From Alistipes excrementigallinarum (GTDB taxonomy: Bacteria; Bacteroidota; Bacteroidia; Bacteroidales; Rikenellaceae): DNA of 64,000 nucleotides. Location: positions 123,816-187,815 of the forward strand of contig DXIP01000008.1 of the NCBI GenBank assembly GCA_019112825.1. Reading direction: 5' to 3'. The position numbers and the translations under genes are program-made. The first letter of the stretch is position 1; each line of letters begins with the position of its first letter. Below the pieces are notes generated by a model. The model saw only the letters and a program-made list of their open reading frames with translations. It did not search any database and was not told the DNA's origin. Shown piece by piece: positions 33,402-42,606 of the stretch.

Positions 33402-35126
33402 TTATTCGGCCGCGCACCACGCCTTGACCTCCTCCATCGAGGGGGCCTTCAGCCCGAGCTTGTTTTTCTTATTGTATCCGCAGAGGTCGTTGAAGAACTT
33501 GCCCGGTGCGAGCTTGCGCAGCGACTCTACGGTGATGTAGCCCATCTTCTGGATGACGGGAACCCACTCCTCGGGGACGCCGATGGCAGTGTAGGCCTCC
33601 GTGGGGTCGGCCACGACCTTCTTCTCGGGACGCATCTGCGGGAAGAAGAGCACGTCCTGAACCGAGGACTGGCCCGTCATGAACATCGCCAGACGGTCGA
33701 TGCCCATGCCCATGCCCGAGCAGGTCGGCATGCCGTACTCCAGTGCGCGGACGAAGTCCATGTCGATGAACATCGCCTCGTCGTCGCCCTTCTCCGAGAG
33801 ACGCAGCTGCTCCTGGAAGCGCTCCAGCTGGTCAATCGGGTCGTTCAGCTCGGAGTAGGCGTTGCAGAGCTCCTTGCCGTTGACGAAGAGCTCGAAACGC
33901 TCCGTGAGCTCCCGGTTGTCGCGGTGGCGCTTGCACAGCGGCGACATCTCGATGGGGTAGTCGCAGACGAAGGTGGGCTGGATGAGCTCCCCTTCGCAGT
34001 ACTGCCCGAAGATGGCGTCGATGAGCTTGCCCTTGCCCATCGTCTCGTCGGTCTCGACACCCAGACGGCTGCATGCCTCGCGCAGCTGCTCCTCGCTCTG
34101 GCCCGTGATGTCGTAGCCCGTCTTCTCGCGGATGGCGTCGGTCATCGTCAGGCGGCGGAAGGGGGCCTTGAAGGAGATTTGTCGGCCGTCGATGGTCAGC
34201 TCCGTGGTGCCGTTCACAGCGTTCGAAATCCGCTCGAGCATCTGCTCGGTGAACTCCATCATCCAGAGGTAGTCCTTGTAGGCCACGTAGATTTCCATGC
34301 AGGTGAACTCGGGGTTGTGCGTGCGGTCCATGCCCTCGTTGCGGAAGTTCTTGCCCAGCTCGTAGACGCCGTCGAAGCCGCCGACGATGAGCCGCTTGAG
34401 GTAGAGCTCCGTGGCGATGCGCAGGTAGAGGTCTATGTCGAGCGAGTTGTGGTGCGTGATGAAGGGACGCGCCGCCGCACCGCCCGGAATGGGCTGCAGG
34501 ATGGGCGTCTCGACCTCGAGGTAGCCTCGCTCGTTGAAGAACTCGCGCATCGTCGTGATGATTTTGGCACGCTTGACGAAGACCTCCTTGACCTGCGGAT
34601 TGACAATCAGGTCGAGGTAGCGCTGGCGGTAGCGAATTTCGGGGTCGGTGAGGGCGTCGAAGGTCTTGCCGTCCTTCTCCTTGACGACGGGCAGCGGACG
34701 AATCGACTTGGAGAGCAGGGTGAACTTGCGGCAGTGCACCGAGAGCTCGCCCGTCTTGGTATGGAAGGCGAAGCCCTCCACGCCGACGAAGTCGCCGATG
34801 TCGAGCAGCTTCTTGAATACGATGTTGTAGAGCGTCGGGTCGCCTTCGGGGCAGATGTCGTCGCGGCGGATGTAGACCTGGATGCGGCCCGTGTGGTCCT
34901 GCAGTTCGAAGAACGACGCGCTGCCCATGATGCGGCGCGACATGATGCGGCCCGCGATGCGGATATCCTGGAAGTTGCCCTTCGCTTCGTCGTAGTTCTC
35001 GGCGATTTCACGCGCGGTGGCCGTCACCTCGTAACGGGCGGCGGGGTAGGGGTCGATGCCCAATTCGCGCAGCGCCTTGAGCGACTGTCTGCGAAGCAGT
35101 TCCTGTTCACTGAGTTCGATGCTCAT
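33402..35126 (-). CDS. lysS: lysyl-tRNA synthetase, class II
   Basis: 574 residues. Charges tRNA-Lys. The N-terminal OB anticodon-binding domain (IAGRIMSRRIMGSASFFELQDHTGRIQVYI) is followed by the class II core: motif 1 near ETPILQPIPGGAAARPF, motif 2 FRNEGMDRTHNPEFTCMEIY, motif 3 GMGMGIDRLAMFMTG. About 70 C-terminal residues (VPVIQKMGYITVESLRKL to KAWCAAE) extend beyond the E. coli enzyme, as in other Bacteroidales LysRS. It has its own promoter upstream. Confidence 0.97.
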   Translation of the reverse strand: MSIELSEQELLRRQSLKALRELGIDPYPAARYEVTATAREIAENYDEAKGNFQDIRIAGRIMSRRIMGSASFFELQDHTGRIQVYIRRDDICPEGDPTLYNIVFKKLLDIGDFVGVEGFAFHTKTGELSVHCRKFTLLSKSIRPLPVVKEKDGKTFDALTDPEIRYRQRYLDLIVNPQVKEVFVKRAKIITTMREFFNERGYLEVETPILQPIPGGAAARPFITHHNSLDIDLYLRIATELYLKRLIVGGFDGVYELGKNFRNEGMDRTHNPEFTCMEIYVAYKDYLWMMEFTEQMLERISNAVNGTTELTIDGRQISFKAPFRRLTMTDAIREKTGYDITGQSEEQLREACSRLGVETDETMGKGKLIDAIFGQYCEGELIQPTFVCDYPIEMSPLCKRHRDNRELTERFELFVNGKELCNAYSELNDPIDQLERFQEQLRLSEKGDDEAMFIDMDFVRALEYGMPTCSGMGMGIDRLAMFMTGQSSVQDVLFFPQMRPEKKVVADPTEAYTAIGVPEEWVPVIQKMGYITVESLRKLAPGKFFNDLCGYNKKNKLGLKAPSMEEVKAWCAAE

Positions 35127-35158
35127 ATTATCTCTTGTTTGATTTGTTTTCCGGAGGG

Positions 35159-35166
35159 CAAAATTA
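35159..35166 (-). promoter_or_regulatory. -7 element for lysS
   Basis: TAATTTTG on the minus strand (TAnnTTTG), 33 bases upstream of the lysS ATG. Confidence 0.5.
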
Positions 35167-35315
35167 CAAAAAAAAGTCGAGATTTCGGGTGCGGCCCCTT
35201 TTTTTCGACCCTCCTCCGACGCAGCGACCCCCGGGCCAGTGGCTCCGGGGGTCGTTCATGCATGCGGGTTGCCCGGCGCGGCGGCCGCTGCCGTCACGCT
35301 GCCGGGCGTGCGCTA

Positions 35316-37487
35316 TCAGAGGGCGATGCGCGGACGCGGCCGTGTGCTGCGCGGGTCGACGTCGTGGCGCAGCTGTCCGGCGGCAGCGCTCTGAAGGGCG
35401 GGCGCGGGAGCTGCCGGCCGCTCGACGTAGTTGCGGCGTGCGGCGGTGCCCGATGCGGCGGCGCGCTGGATGTTGAAGTAGATGGCGTCGTAGAGCGCTC
35501 CCGGGATGCGCGAATAGGTGTCGGGGGTTGCCGAGTCGACGCTCACGTAGTTCATCGAGCGGTAGTCGGTGCTGCGCCCCTCGAACTCGGTGAACTCACC
35601 CTGCAGGATGAAGCTGTCGTCGTAGAGGTGGCCCGTGAAGAGCCGCTGCGGTGCGGTGTTGACGTAATTGAGGTTGTCACCGTCGCCGAGCACCATGCCG
35701 CCGAAGTAGAGGTGGATGTTGTCGTTGCCGTTGTAGGGACCCAGGTCCTGAGGACCCTGGATGTAGACCTGCTGGGTCTCGGGGTCGTAGTTCATCACGA
35801 AGGGGGTGGTCTGTGCCACGTCGGCATCCGACCAGCCGTAGACGCGGTAGCTGTAGTTGGCCACCAGCTCCTCGACGCGCAGGTTGTAGGTGATGGTGTT
35901 GGGGCTCCAGAACTCGGTGCTCTGCCCCTTGAGCGTCCACTCGCCCAGATAGGCCTTGTAGCCCTCGTCCTCCTCCTCGCTGGGCTCGGCGTTGGTTGCG
36001 GCGACGGCATACGCTCCGATTACTTCGGTGCCCGAGGGGTCGTTGGTCATCACCAGGAAGCAGTATTCGGTCTGGGGCTGGAGTGCGCTGAAGGTGAAGG
36101 GGTCCTCCTTGAGTACGCCCGAGAACTGCTGCTGTGCGGTGAGCGATGCGCTCCACTCCTCCGACAGGGGCATGGCGTTGGGGAAGAAGAGGCCGTACTG
36201 GATGGCATCCTCGATGGAAAGCCCGGAGCTCAACACGTCAATCATCTCCTTCGAGGTGAAGAGGTACATGACCGTCGAGGGGTCAATCTGGTCGAAATAG
36301 CGGAACGTGGCCGAGACGTGGAGCGTGTTGTAGCCGTAGAGCGACTCCGCCTCGTTCTCGTAGGGGGTGAGCGTCAGCTCGATTTCGGGCTCGTAGGGCT
36401 CCGGCTCGATGGCCTCCTGCTGGAGGAAGGTGTCGCCGTTCATGTCGACGCCGTAGATGGCCAGCACGTAGGCGACTCCCGGAACCGTGAAGCCCCACTG
36501 GTCGGTGTAGCAGTTGGCGCTGACGTAGCCGTATTCGTAGAGGTAGTCGCAGAGGTCCTTCTCGGTATTCTCGCTGAGGAACTCGTCGAGGGTCTGCCGG
36601 CTGAAGAGGGCGTAGTAGAAGAAGCGCACATCCTCGCCGGGGTCGATGACCGAGAGCATCCCCTCGGGGGTGAGCTCCGAGATGGTCACCTGGACGCGGG
36701 CCGACGACTCGTCGGGCTCGGGGGTGTTGATTTCGACCGACTCGGCGCGTCCCATCTGACCGGTTTCGGCATTGAGCAGCGGTGCGGCGAGGGCCACGTA
36801 GGTGCGTCCGCCGACGATGGCGGCGAAGCTGTCGCGAGGCTCGTTCGCATCACCGGCGTTCCAGACCACGGTGCGCGGACCGGTCGAGGTGATGCCGTAG
36901 TTGGCCAGCACCAGACGGTTGAACTCCTCCTCGGTCAGTTCGCCGTATTCGGCCACGGCCTGGTCGTGGAGGTATTTGTAGAACCAGAGCTCGATGTAGG
37001 TGTGGCTCACGGCGGCGTCCGGAGCGACGTTGCCGATGATGTAGCTCAGGCTGGTCTTGGTCGCCTCGCCGGCCGTGAGGATATCCTCGTCCGAGGGGTT
37101 GACCTCCAGACAGAGTGCCTGGCTGTAGAGTCCGTTGCTGCGGGCGGCTATCCAGATGCGGTTTGCGACGTAGAGGTTGGCCTCCTCGATGGTGACCGTT
37201 GCGGGGAAGCTGACGGGGGTGATGGTCTCGCCGGTCCGGAAAATCGTCTCGGGGGTGACGTCCACCGTCTCGAAGAAGGCTGCCTCACCGAACCAGTAGG
37301 CCACCTCGGCACCCTCGGTTGCGGTGACCGTGAAGGTGACGGTGCCCTCCTGGGCGGACTGAAGTTGGGCCGAGAGTTCGGGGGCCGTGGGTTCTTCTGG
37401 CCCCGGACCGGACGTTGTGTCCTCGGAGCAGCTCCATGACGTCAGCAGAAGCATGGCGCATGCGAGAATCGAGTAGATTTTTTTCAT
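35316..37487 (-). CDS. large surface lipoprotein of unknown function
   Basis: 723 residues. Type II signal peptide with the lipobox cysteine at C20 (LTSWSC), followed by acidic SEDTTSGPGPEEPTAPE, a spacer typical of surface-exposed Bacteroidetes lipoproteins. The rest looks like repeated beta-sandwich modules (for example VTFTVTATEGAEVAYWFGEA, VQVTISELTPEGMLSVIDPGEDVRFFYYALF, SALQPQTEYCFLVMTND), FnIII/Ig-like in rhythm. The last ~40 residues turn into an Arg/Pro/Ala-rich tail. I do not recognise the family. The ATG at 37487 is set by the signal peptide. It stands alone: lysS is downstream on the same strand with its own promoter, and a PAP2 gene ends 273 bases upstream. Confidence 0.75.
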   Translation of the reverse strand: MKKIYSILACAMLLLTSWSCSEDTTSGPGPEEPTAPELSAQLQSAQEGTVTFTVTATEGAEVAYWFGEAAFFETVDVTPETIFRTGETITPVSFPATVTIEEANLYVANRIWIAARSNGLYSQALCLEVNPSDEDILTAGEATKTSLSYIIGNVAPDAAVSHTYIELWFYKYLHDQAVAEYGELTEEEFNRLVLANYGITSTGPRTVVWNAGDANEPRDSFAAIVGGRTYVALAAPLLNAETGQMGRAESVEINTPEPDESSARVQVTISELTPEGMLSVIDPGEDVRFFYYALFSRQTLDEFLSENTEKDLCDYLYEYGYVSANCYTDQWGFTVPGVAYVLAIYGVDMNGDTFLQQEAIEPEPYEPEIELTLTPYENEAESLYGYNTLHVSATFRYFDQIDPSTVMYLFTSKEMIDVLSSGLSIEDAIQYGLFFPNAMPLSEEWSASLTAQQQFSGVLKEDPFTFSALQPQTEYCFLVMTNDPSGTEVIGAYAVAATNAEPSEEEDEGYKAYLGEWTLKGQSTEFWSPNTITYNLRVEELVANYSYRVYGWSDADVAQTTPFVMNYDPETQQVYIQGPQDLGPYNGNDNIHLYFGGMVLGDGDNLNYVNTAPQRLFTGHLYDDSFILQGEFTEFEGRSTDYRSMNYVSVDSATPDTYSRIPGALYDAIYFNIQRAAASGTAARRNYVERPAAPAPALQSAAAGQLRHDVDPRSTRPRPRIAL

Positions 37488-37708
37488 GCTTGCAAAGGTT
37501 AAATGATTAATAAAGGGAAAAGGTTGGTGCAATATCGGAAAAAACGGCAGGAAAAACAAATAAAATAGACTAAATTATACGACAAAAAGAAAAATCAGCT
37601 CTCCTTTTTACCATTTTGATTGAATGGTGATGCATTTCGGTCGAAAACAGCCTTGCATGCAGCACATCCCGACGCGGATGCCGGTGCATGGACGCGCATA
37701 CAAGCCAG

Positions 37709-37739
37709 GCGCGGGGCCCGGACAGTCCGGACCCCGCGC
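37709..37739 (-). terminator. GC-rich hairpin after the PAP2 gene
   Basis: GCGCGGGG(C)CCGG (37709-37721) pairs with CCGG(A)CCCCGCGC (37727-37739) with one mismatch. No T-tract, so terminator function is tentative. Confidence 0.45.
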
Positions 37740-37760
37740 TCGGGTGTCGTTGGTGCGGTT

Positions 37761-38408
37761 TTACTTCCTTTCGGGCAGACGGCGGCCGATGATGCGGTAG
37801 AGCCGGCAGCCGGCCCATCCCAGCACGGCGCCCAGTGCGGCTCCCCAGACGATGTCCATCGGGAAGTGCTTGGCCAGATAGATGCGCGAGTAGCAAATCA
37901 GCAGCGTGGCGATGACCATCACCCACGTGAACCAGCGGCGGCGGATGATGCCCGCCGAGAGGAGGGCCAGCGCCACCGTCGTCGAGGCGTGGGCCGAGAC
38001 GGTTCCGTAGCGGCCCGCAAGGGCCCCCTGCGGTACGTGAACCACCCACGAGGCGTCGGCCGGTGCGGCACGGCGCAGCACCGCGAGCGAGTCGGGCGTG
38101 ATGTCGAGCCCTTCGAGTGCGGGGGTGAACATCGGGCGCAGGCGCGGCTCAAGGTCGGGGCAGAGCCCGCCCAGCAGCCCCGAATGCTTGAAGATGCCGG
38201 CCACCATGTCGGCCAGAGCGACGGCCAGCAGGATGAGCACACAGAAGAGCAGCGTCCGCTGCCAGCCGTTGCGGCGCCAGACGAGCCAGAGAATCAGCGC
38301 ATAGAGCGGCAGCCACATGGCCGTGCCCGAGAGCGTGAGCATCACGCGGTCGAGCGTCGTGCCGCCGTCGAAGTTGAGCAGCAGGAAGAGGTCGTGGTCG
38401 AAGTTCAT
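37761..38408 (-). CDS. PAP2-superfamily membrane phosphatase
   Basis: 215 residues, five to six membrane helices. The PAP2 signature is complete: a KxxxxxxRP-like segment (KHSGLLGG to RLRP), a GTVSAHA motif in place of PSGH with the central His, and SRIYLAKHFPMDI (SRxxxxxHxxxD). Enzymes of this family dephosphorylate undecaprenyl diphosphate or lipid A/phosphatidylglycerophosphate; which one cannot be told from sequence. It lies 13 bases after the MBOAT gene, so it is the last gene of that operon. Confidence 0.88.
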   Translation of the reverse strand: MNFDHDLFLLLNFDGGTTLDRVMLTLSGTAMWLPLYALILWLVWRRNGWQRTLLFCVLILLAVALADMVAGIFKHSGLLGGLCPDLEPRLRPMFTPALEGLDITPDSLAVLRRAAPADASWVVHVPQGALAGRYGTVSAHASTTVALALLSAGIIRRRWFTWVMVIATLLICYSRIYLAKHFPMDIVWGAALGAVLGWAGCRLYRIIGRRLPERK

Positions 38409-38421
38409 CGTCGTGTGTTTT

Positions 38422-39924
38422 TCAGAACTGGAAGTAGATGAAGGGCTGGATGTCGCTCGACTTGATTTGCATCACGCACCAAATCAGCACGGCGGCCATC
38501 AGCACCTGCACCACGAGCGGTGAGCGCATCACCACGCTGCGGGCCATCTGGTCGACCCGCCCCGGGAGCATGTGGAGCAGGTAGCCCGTGCCGATGAGGG
38601 CGAAGACCCCCGCATAGCCTGCAAGGGCCTGCGGAATGACGGCGGGGTTGAAGTTGGTGAAGATTTGGTGGAGCATCAGCTCGACGCACTGCATCGATTC
38701 GGCGCGGAACATCAGCCACCCGAAGCAGACGAGGTTGAAGGTGAGGAAGATGCCCGCGATGCGGCTCAGCGGGTGCATCTGCGCACCCGAAATCTTGGCG
38801 CCGGGGACGAGGGCGAGCCACATCTTGTGGAGCGCCAGCGCCACGCCGTGCAGCGCGCCCCACAGCACGAAGCGGATGGCGGCGCCGTGCCACAGGCCGC
38901 CCAGCAGCATGGTGAGGAGCAGGTTGATGTAGGTGCGCACGCGCCCCTTGCGGTTGCCGCCCAGCGAGATGTAGAGGTAGTCGCGCAGCCAGCTCGAGAG
39001 GGAGATGTGCCACCGCCGCCAGAACTCGGTGATGGTGGCCGACTTGTAGGGGGCGTCGAAGTTCTTCGGGAAGCGGAAGCCCAGCAGCAGGGCGATGCCG
39101 ATGGCCATGTCGGAGTAGCCCGAGAAGTCGCAGTAGATTTGCAGCGCGTAGCCGTAGATGCCCATCAGGCACTCGAAGCCCGAGTAGAGCAGCGGTTCGT
39201 CGAAGATGCGGTCGACGAAGTTGAGCGAGATGTAGTCCGAGATGACGGCCTTCTTGAAGAGGCCCGTCAGAATCAGGAAGACCCCCGTGCCGAACATCTC
39301 GCGCGTGACGAAGGGGCGCTGGCGAATCTGGGGGATGAAGTCGCGGGCGCGGACAATCGGGCCCGCGACCAGCTGCGGGAAGAAGGAGAGGTAGAAGAGG
39401 TAGTCGAGCCAGTGGTCGAGCGGGCGCAGCTGCCGGCGGTAGACGTCGATGGTATAGCTCATCGACTGGAAGACGAAGAAGGAGATGCCCACCGGCAGGA
39501 AGATGTTGCGGAATTCGAGGAATCCCTGTCCGAAGAGCTGGTTCGAGAGGTCGATGAAGAAGTTCGTGTACTTGAAGTAGCCCAGCATGCCGAGGTTGAT
39601 GGCAACGCTCAACACCACGAACCACCGTCGTGCGCTCTGCCGCTCGGTGCGGGCGATGGCGTGGGCGAGCCAGTAGTCGCTCGCCGCGGCAAAGACCAGC
39701 AGCAGGAAGTAGATGCCGCTCGACTTGTAGTAGAAGTAGAGCGAGAAGAGGACGACGTAGAGCACGCGTGCCGTCTGGGCGCGGCCCAGGGCGCTGTAGA
39801 GGAGCAGGAATCCCGCGAAGAGGAACAGGAAGAGCCCGCTGCTGAAAATCAGCGGCGACGAGGGGTCGTAGAGCAGCAACGATTGGAGTTTGTCCGCGAG
39901 GTCGTCCGTGATGGGAAGGGTCAT
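38422..39924 (-). CDS. MBOAT-family O-acyltransferase (AlgI-like)
   Basis: 500 residues with about ten membrane helices. Hallmarks: FFPQLVAGPIVRARDFIPQ, DFSGYSDMAIGIALLLGFRFPKNFDAPY, FWRRWHISLSSWLRDYLYISLGGNRKG and the catalytic His346 in GGLWHGA. AlgI/DltB-type MBOATs move acetyl or acyl groups across the membrane onto extracytoplasmic polymers. Its ATG overlaps the stop of the upstream SGNH gene (ATGA), the classic pairing in which the MBOAT hands the acyl group to a periplasmic SGNH protein. The acceptor here is unknown. Confidence 0.93.
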   Translation of the reverse strand: MTLPITDDLADKLQSLLLYDPSSPLIFSSGLFLFLFAGFLLLYSALGRAQTARVLYVVLFSLYFYYKSSGIYFLLLVFAAASDYWLAHAIARTERQSARRWFVVLSVAINLGMLGYFKYTNFFIDLSNQLFGQGFLEFRNIFLPVGISFFVFQSMSYTIDVYRRQLRPLDHWLDYLFYLSFFPQLVAGPIVRARDFIPQIRQRPFVTREMFGTGVFLILTGLFKKAVISDYISLNFVDRIFDEPLLYSGFECLMGIYGYALQIYCDFSGYSDMAIGIALLLGFRFPKNFDAPYKSATITEFWRRWHISLSSWLRDYLYISLGGNRKGRVRTYINLLLTMLLGGLWHGAAIRFVLWGALHGVALALHKMWLALVPGAKISGAQMHPLSRIAGIFLTFNLVCFGWLMFRAESMQCVELMLHQIFTNFNPAVIPQALAGYAGVFALIGTGYLLHMLPGRVDQMARSVVMRSPLVVQVLMAAVLIWCVMQIKSSDIQPFIYFQF

Positions 39925-41510
39925 TGCAACGAGGTGTTATCGGGGTCCTCCAGCATGACGCCGGAGAAGAGTTGCCGGTCGAGGCGGACGATGTGCAGCG
40001 AGTCGATGACCCCCTGCTGCATTTCGCGGCGGCGAGCCTCCGCCTCGAGCCTCAGGGTCGCATCGCCCAGTGCGGCGTTGAGGGCGTCGAAGAGCGCCCA
40101 GGCCACCTGTCGGCCGCCCGCGTAGTTGATGTGGGTGTAGTCCTTGCCCGCCCAGCCGCTGGCCACGAAGCGCTCCATGCCCCCCAGCACGCGCATGGCG
40201 TCGCTCGTGGGCCAGAAGGCGGCTCCCGTATTGCGGGCCGCACGGCGCTGGCATTCGCTCATGTAGGGGACGGCATCCATCGGCTCGAAGCCCGCCTCGC
40301 CCTTGACCGAGCGGTCGCTCACGCCCAGCACGAGCACCGCCGCGCCGGGGAAGCACTGTCGTACGTAGGCCACCATCTTCTCGACCTGGCGGCCGTAGCT
40401 GTTGTAGGCGTGTACGCCCGCCTGCATGATGTTGAGTCCGTACTGGAGCACCACCAGGTCGTAGCCCAGCATTGCGTTCACCTGGGCGTTGACCGAGGGG
40501 TTGGTCCAGAACATTGCCTGCCCGTTGTTGCTTCGCACCGAGTAGTTGTCGACCGTCACGCCGCCCCCTTCGAAGGTGGCGCCGTAGCCGATGAACCGGC
40601 GGGTGCCCGAGAGCACCTTGAAGCTCAGCGCATGGATGTGGGGCGCCGTGACGAGCAGCTGCCGCACGGCGGCGTCACCCTCGACGTCGAAGCTGCGGCT
40701 CAGCGTGTCGTTGAGCGTCGCCTCGATGCGGGCATCCTCCGGCGCGAGGAAGAGTACGCGGGCCGTCGTCACCGAGTCGAGTCGCTGCCGGGCGTCGGTC
40801 GCCTCCCAGCGCGTCGAGGCCCCCTCGTCGGGGCTGCAGACCCATCCCGAGACGAAGTAGTTGGCGCGCAGCTCCTCGGGCGTGCGCTGCCGCTGCATGA
40901 TGTTGTAGGAGTTCCAGCCGCGGGCCTGCGTGCGCACCGTGCGGCGGAAGGCCGTCAGCGGCGAGGCCATCGGGGCGAAACCCGTACCGCCGCCGCCATA
41001 GGCGCACTGGAGCCGTTCGCGCAGGTCGGCCGTCAGGATGTCGCCCTCGATGAAGGAGTCGCCCAGAACGGCGATGCGCACCGGCCGGCCGCCGAGCAGC
41101 GCCTCGTAGAATCGCTGCATGGGGCTCATGCCCGTCGTGTCGTAGTCCTCGATGGGGACGATGCGCGGTGTGAGGCGCACCGTGTCGGGGCGCCGGGCGC
41201 GGAGGGTTGAGTCGGGCCGTGCGAGCGACCACTCGAAGGTGGTGCGGACGGAGTCGGCCAGCGAGTCGGCCACAATCCGTTCGGCAACCTGCTCCATGTC
41301 CACATGGAACTCCTCCTCGTCGAAGAGCGCGGGTTCGGCCTTGGTCTCGGCGGCATCCTCGAAGGTGAGCAGGTCGGAGAGGATGTTGGCACGCCGCAGA
41401 TGGATGCCGCCCACGCTTTGGGGCGGAATGAAACTGACCCCCACGAGCACCGCAATGAGCATCGTGAGGGCTATACAGCCGCGGTTGAGGTAGTTCTTTT
41501 CGGGTTGCAT
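39921..41510 (-). CDS. membrane-anchored SGNH/GDSL hydrolase-like acyltransferase partner
   Basis: 529 residues. An N-terminal signal anchor (GCIALTMLIAVLVGVSFIPP, 11-30) places the rest in the periplasm. The SGNH fold is marked by the nucleophile in GDS (150-152) and the Asp-His pair in DYTHINYAG (D457, H460), with a Gly in YGGGGTGF and Asn in YGLNIMQ as likely oxyanion-hole residues. The N-terminal ~110 residues after the anchor are acidic with no clear domain. Overlaps with both neighbours by ATGA indicate translational coupling to the metallopeptidase and the MBOAT. Likely acetylates or deacetylates an envelope polymer. Confidence 0.85.
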   Translation of the reverse strand: MQPEKNYLNRGCIALTMLIAVLVGVSFIPPQSVGGIHLRRANILSDLLTFEDAAETKAEPALFDEEEFHVDMEQVAERIVADSLADSVRTTFEWSLARPDSTLRARRPDTVRLTPRIVPIEDYDTTGMSPMQRFYEALLGGRPVRIAVLGDSFIEGDILTADLRERLQCAYGGGGTGFAPMASPLTAFRRTVRTQARGWNSYNIMQRQRTPEELRANYFVSGWVCSPDEGASTRWEATDARQRLDSVTTARVLFLAPEDARIEATLNDTLSRSFDVEGDAAVRQLLVTAPHIHALSFKVLSGTRRFIGYGATFEGGGVTVDNYSVRSNNGQAMFWTNPSVNAQVNAMLGYDLVVLQYGLNIMQAGVHAYNSYGRQVEKMVAYVRQCFPGAAVLVLGVSDRSVKGEAGFEPMDAVPYMSECQRRAARNTGAAFWPTSDAMRVLGGMERFVASGWAGKDYTHINYAGGRQVAWALFDALNAALGDATLRLEAEARRREMQQGVIDSLHIVRLDRQLFSGVMLEDPDNTSLQ

Positions 41511-42262
41511 CAGTCGCGGCGACCGAGGATGAGGAAGACGTAGTAAAGCACCGAGGCGATGGCGCCGAGCGCCGCCACCAGATAGGTGCGGGCCGCCCAC
41601 GTGAGGGCCTCCCGGGCCTGGACGAGCTGTGCGCCCTGCATCGTGCGGCTCGACTCGAGCCACTCAAGGGCGCGGGCCGAGGCGTTGTACTCGACCGGGA
41701 GGGTGATGAGCGAGAAGAGGGCTGACATGGCAATCAGCGCCACGCCAATCCAGCATACCAGCTCGTTGCGCGTGGTGGCCAGCAGCACCAGACCCAGCAG
41801 GATGACCCACGTGGCGGCCGACGAGGCGAACTGCACGACGGGAACCAGTTGCGAGCGGAGCGTCAGCGGGGCGTAGTCGCGGGCGTGCTGCACGGCGTGG
41901 CCGCACTCGTGGGCGGCAACGGCCGCCGCCGCGACGCTCGTCGAGTTGTAGACGCTGTCGCTCAGGTTGACGGTCATCGTCTGGGGGTTGAAGTGGTCGG
42001 TCAGGTGTCCCGCCACGTGCGTCACCTTGACGTTGTGGATGTTGTTCTCGCGCAGCATCTTCTCGGCGACCTGGGCGCCCGTGAGCCCGCCGGGGAACTG
42101 AACCTTCGAATATTTCTTGAACACCGACTGGAGCCGTGCCTGGACGATGTAGCCGGCGATGCCGATGGCGATGATGAGCAGAAACATGCCCGACGAAGCG
42201 GCGGAGAAGTGTGCGCTCTGTTGGGTGCCCGCATAGAGCAGGGCGATAAGTGGTTGTAACAT
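41510..42262 (-). CDS. zinc metallopeptidase, YugP family
   Basis: 250 residues, membrane-embedded. An N-terminal helix (MFLLIIAIGIAGYIVQARL), the HECGH zinc motif at 118-122, and two to three C-terminal helices match the YugP/Zn_peptidase_2 family, whose substrates are poorly known. It is the first gene of the SGNH-MBOAT-PAP2 operon, overlapping the SGNH gene by ATGA, with a promoter 50 bases upstream. Confidence 0.9.
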   Translation of the reverse strand: MLQPLIALLYAGTQQSAHFSAASSGMFLLIIAIGIAGYIVQARLQSVFKKYSKVQFPGGLTGAQVAEKMLRENNIHNVKVTHVAGHLTDHFNPQTMTVNLSDSVYNSTSVAAAAVAAHECGHAVQHARDYAPLTLRSQLVPVVQFASSAATWVILLGLVLLATTRNELVCWIGVALIAMSALFSLITLPVEYNASARALEWLESSRTMQGAQLVQAREALTWAARTYLVAALGAIASVLYYVFLILGRRD

Positions 42263-42312
42263 GGTGTCGTGTTTTTGTTTTCCGTCAATTATTCCTTACG
42301 GAAAATCAACGG

Positions 42313-42346
42313 CAAATATAGGCATTTTATTTCGGAAGCGTACAAA
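42313..42346 (-). promoter_or_regulatory. promoter of the metallopeptidase-SGNH-MBOAT-PAP2 operon
   Basis: Minus strand TTTG (42346-42343), 22 bases, then TATATTTG (42320-42313): both -33 and -7 elements of the Bacteroides consensus, with a leader of about 45 bases to the ATG at 42262. Confidence 0.7.
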
Positions 42347-42606
42347 AACGTGCGCCTCCGCGCGACTTTCCCTCGCCGGAGAGGAGTTTCGTCCGTTCGG
42401 CGCTGCGGGGCGGCACCTGCGGCGGGGCGTCATCGGCATCTGCACCGACTCCGGCTTCGGCTCCGGCTCCGGACGCACCTGCGGTGGGGCGGTGCCGGCT
42501 CCCTGGGGGGGATGGTACCTTGCGGAGTGGGGCGGAAGGCGGCGTTCGCCGGCAGCCGCATCCGGGCTGCCTCCTGCGTGCGGGGGTTGCCGCCCGGCGG
42601 CCGCGC
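42347..42606. other. GC-rich non-coding spacer
   Basis: No gene seen. Contains short GGCTCCGG-type repeats (42451-42475) and low-complexity G/C tracts. It separates the downstream end of the SDR gene from the metallopeptidase promoter. Confidence 0.6.

Noticed and set aside
32925..37439. A 1504-codon open frame on the plus strand opposite lysS and the large lipoprotein gene
   Set aside because: It is the antisense shadow of two well-supported genes; the product is Val/Gly/Leu/Arg low complexity with no domain.
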